Part shown: in pieces, positions 6,534 through 8,229 of the stretch
Layout: each line of letters opens with the position of its first letter
Position numbering within the stretch: the first letter of the stretch is position 1
Source of the DNA: an uncultured Saprospiraceae bacterium
GTDB taxonomy: Bacteria > Bacteroidota > Bacteroidia > Chitinophagales > Saprospiraceae
DNA: 8,229 nt
Direction: 5' to 3'
Assembly: GCA_937930625.1 (NCBI GenBank)
Contig: CALHBW010000529.1
Coordinates: 1-8,229 of the forward strand
Made by a program: the position numbers and the translations under genes
The notes under the pieces: model-generated
The model's database searches: none
Seen by the model: the letters and a program-made list of their open reading frames with translations, nothing else
Told to the model about the DNA's origin: nothing

Positions 6534-6602
6534 AAATTCCAAATCACAAAATCCAACATAAATACATATAGATTGGAATTTGGTGCTTGGATTTTGGAAT
6601 TT
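6534..6602. repeat. TTGGAATTT/AAATTCCAA inverted-repeat element, copy 2 (3' end of T9SS gene)
   Basis: Left-arm words AAATTCCAA (6534-6542) and AAAATCCAA (6548-6556) pair with TTGGATTTT (6587-6595) and GGAATTT (6596-6602), leaving a small bulge. Positions 6573-6602 match 2830-2859 at 26 of 30 bases in the same orientation, with 16 identical bases in a row (6573-6588). The element starts six bases after the T9SS gene's stop codon and precedes the terminator, so it would lie in that gene's 3' untranslated region. Confidence 0.85.
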
Positions 6603-6626
6603 GAATACAACACGTCCTATTTTGAG

Positions 6627-6658
6627 AAGAGGTCATGCGAAAGTGTGACCTCTTTTTT
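6627..6658 (+). terminator. Intrinsic terminator with GAAA tetraloop after the T9SS cargo gene
   Basis: A 12-base-pair stem (6627-6638 with 6643-6654, including two G-T wobbles) closes a GAAA loop at 6639-6642. A run of six T residues (6653-6658) starts at the stem's end. The U-tract is on the + strand only, so the signal is oriented for the T9SS gene. The leftward S41 gene also runs into this stem, but without a U-tract on its side (CTCAAAATAG follows), so bidirectional use is uncertain. Confidence 0.88.
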
Positions 6659-6695
6659 GTGTAAAATCGTTTTAGGTTTTATGACCGATAAATGG

Positions 6696-8189
6696 TCAAT
6701 TCTGTTGTTCCTTTATCAATTCCAGCGTGTATTCCATTACCCTATCAACCCTATCAATTTTATCCTGAATCGAAGGTCTTACAGCATGGTCGGGAATGAC
6801 TCCGCGACCTTCATTTTTAAAATCCACATTCATTACCCACTCCCACAGCGGCATGACCACCCGTACTTTGGTATTGGGCAATTCAAGTATCAGTTGAAGA
6901 CCGCTGGTATTTTGTACGGGATTTCCGCCGGGTTCTTCTCCAATGAAAATGGCTCTGTCGAAGTTTTTAATGATGCCGGTGGTTTCTCCGGTTGCGGAGA
7001 ATGATTCAGCGTCGGTGAGCACATACACTTTTCCGTCATAATAAGGCGTATTGGGCTGGGAGGTACGCAGTCCTTTGACACCGGCTAATCGCCCCAGCCA
7101 ATTGATATGATACATCCCATTCTTCTTTTTTAGAATCATCGGATAGACCTGCTTTTCCGGAAAGCTAAAGTTGGTGTATAATTCCTTATTCGGAATTTTT
7201 TGAGTCGTTGCGGTAACTTCTTTATAAAAAGTGAAAGGCTCAGGGTGCAAGTGTGCAAAGAGTTCTATCGTAGGCATCGGGTCGCCGCCGCCATTGCCGC
7301 GAAGGTCTATGATGAGGTGCTTTACACCCTTAGCTTCCATCTGTTCAAAGGCATCTTTGTAAAACTGTTTAAACTTTTGCTTTTTCTCTTTTTTCACAAA
7401 GGCTTTATCAAAAGTTCGTATAGTCATCGTCGCAACCTCTCCGTTTATCTTCAACTCAAGTGCAGGAAGGTCAGAAGACCAAAGCAATTTTGGAAGCGGT
7501 GCATAGCGTTCTTTTCTGATTTTTTTGACATCCCCATAAGATACGCCTTTGATTTCCATAGTTTTGGATTCTCCTTCGGGCGTCGTGATATCTATGCTAA
7601 ATTCACCGCTTGCGCCCTCGTTGATGAGGTAATATGATTTAAAGCCTGTTGCGGCTTCGTGTTCGGGCGCACTTATATTAAAACCATCGCGGGTAATTCC
7701 ATTCGCCATACTTTGAAAAAGCTCGGTAGCTGCTCTTCCATCAACAGCATCTATGACAGCACCAACAGGAATGTCCTCATTCTTCGACAAATTTCGATAT
7801 ACATATAACTGACCTTCAGACCAATAAACATCAAAAGGAAAGAAGAGGACATCCGCCCGCATCCATTTGACATAAGCATCGGAAGGCACCATTTTAGTAT
7901 GACCATTTCGGATGAGTGTAATGACAGGGTTGATGATTCGATAAAACTCAATCTCACTCATCGGTTCATTTAGCTGACTTTCTACTTGCGTATAAAAGGC
8001 ATCGAACTCTTCCTTTGGCGTATAATTATATAAGCCGGGATGAACGGCTTCGAAATTATCTTTTAAAATAGAAAGGTCTTCTTTCAGAGCTTCCGGGGAA
8101 AATGTTTTTTCGAGTTGATAGTCCGTTTGACCAAAAAGGTTGTGTTGGAAAAGCAATAAAGCAAGGAATAGTAATGGTGTATTTTTCAT
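6696..8189 (-). CDS. Secreted S41 family serine peptidase (tricorn/CtpA-related)
   Basis: A 497-residue envelope protein starting with a signal peptide (MKNTPLLFLALLLFQHNLFG, cut probably near residue 21). An N-terminal helical part (about 30-95) leads to NGHTKM with His97. A PDZ-like middle region (about 110-160) and a linker come next. The S41 core (about 250-470) shows LIIDLRGNGGGD at 292-303, ESFSATGE at 395-402 with likely nucleophile Ser398, GEEPGG at 417-422 and GVIPDH at 463-468. The Lys of the CtpA Ser-Lys dyad is not at its expected place, where GGN is found. The GHT motif suggests the tricorn-type Ser-His arrangement instead; this is inference from alignment by eye. No T9SS sorting domain is present, so it probably stays in the periplasm or outer envelope. 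It converges on the T9SS cargo gene and has a possible promoter 18 bases upstream. Substrate unknown. Confidence 0.88.
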   Translation of the reverse strand: MKNTPLLFLALLLFQHNLFGQTDYQLEKTFSPEALKEDLSILKDNFEAVHPGLYNYTPKEEFDAFYTQVESQLNEPMSEIEFYRIINPVITLIRNGHTKMVPSDAYVKWMRADVLFFPFDVYWSEGQLYVYRNLSKNEDIPVGAVIDAVDGRAATELFQSMANGITRDGFNISAPEHEAATGFKSYYLINEGASGEFSIDITTPEGESKTMEIKGVSYGDVKKIRKERYAPLPKLLWSSDLPALELKINGEVATMTIRTFDKAFVKKEKKQKFKQFYKDAFEQMEAKGVKHLIIDLRGNGGGDPMPTIELFAHLHPEPFTFYKEVTATTQKIPNKELYTNFSFPEKQVYPMILKKKNGMYHINWLGRLAGVKGLRTSQPNTPYYDGKVYVLTDAESFSATGETTGIIKNFDRAIFIGEEPGGNPVQNTSGLQLILELPNTKVRVVMPLWEWVMNVDFKNEGRGVIPDHAVRPSIQDKIDRVDRVMEYTLELIKEQQN

Positions 8190-8206
8190 ATTTTATATTC
8201 TTTTTC

Positions 8207-8214
8207 CAAAAATA
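8207..8214 (-). promoter_or_regulatory. Possible promoter -7 element for the S41 peptidase gene
   Basis: Read leftward this is TATTTTTG, matching TAnnTTTG, 17 bases before the S41 start codon. The -33 position falls at or beyond the window edge and cannot be checked. In such AT-rich DNA a chance match is possible, and the implied leader is very short. Confidence 0.4.
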
Positions 8215-8229
8215 GAAAAATACTTGCAT

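Noticed and set aside
6682..6698. Short inverted repeat TGACC-N7-GGTCA over the S41 stop codon
   Set aside because: Five-base arms with a seven-base loop and no U-tract are too weak to call a terminator.

Overview
The window looks like a chromosomal segment of a Bacteroidota bacterium, plausibly of the Saprospiria/Lewinella type (the class is an inference). Three things point there. The large protein ends in a type IX secretion (T9SS) C-terminal sorting domain. A BatA-type VWA membrane protein is present. Several genes are preceded by the Bacteroidota -7 promoter element TAnnTTTG and lack clear Shine-Dalgarno sites. The Cys-rich CNDxN repeats are also typical of large secreted proteins of this phylum.

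Layout. At the left edge two small unrecognised genes run leftward, joined by a TGATG stop/start overlap and served by their own promoter. Next comes a leftward pair: an M16 zinc peptidase (1506-2744) followed by a batA-like gene (393-1424), separated by 81 bases that hold a long AT-rich hairpin. A TATCTTTG promoter lies about 130 bases upstream of the M16 start, so its mRNA leader must carry a repetitive TTGGAATTT/AAATTCCAA inverted-repeat element. A divergent spacer of about 570 bases (2880-3449) holds no convincing gene. It does hold a 15-base palindrome and an open stretch in frame with the next gene.

The centre is a rightward 1025-residue secreted T9SS cargo protein (3450-6527). In order it carries a signal peptide, half of a fibronectin-like domain, an SdiA-regulated-type beta-propeller, the other half of the fibronectin-like domain, a jelly-roll-like domain, five 30-residue Cys-rich repeats, a second copy of the jelly-roll-like domain, an acidic linker and the sorting domain. 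A second copy of the TTGGAATTT element and a strong intrinsic terminator with a GAAA tetraloop follow it. A leftward gene for a secreted S41 peptidase converges on this terminator.

How the genes work together: no pathway is evident. The T9SS cargo is a surface or secreted multidomain protein, the S41 protein is probably a periplasmic or envelope peptidase, and M16/BatA are probably co-transcribed housekeeping or envelope functions. The most unusual items are the apparently nested propeller-in-Fn3 architecture and the shared hairpin repeat family, one copy of which sits in an mRNA leader.
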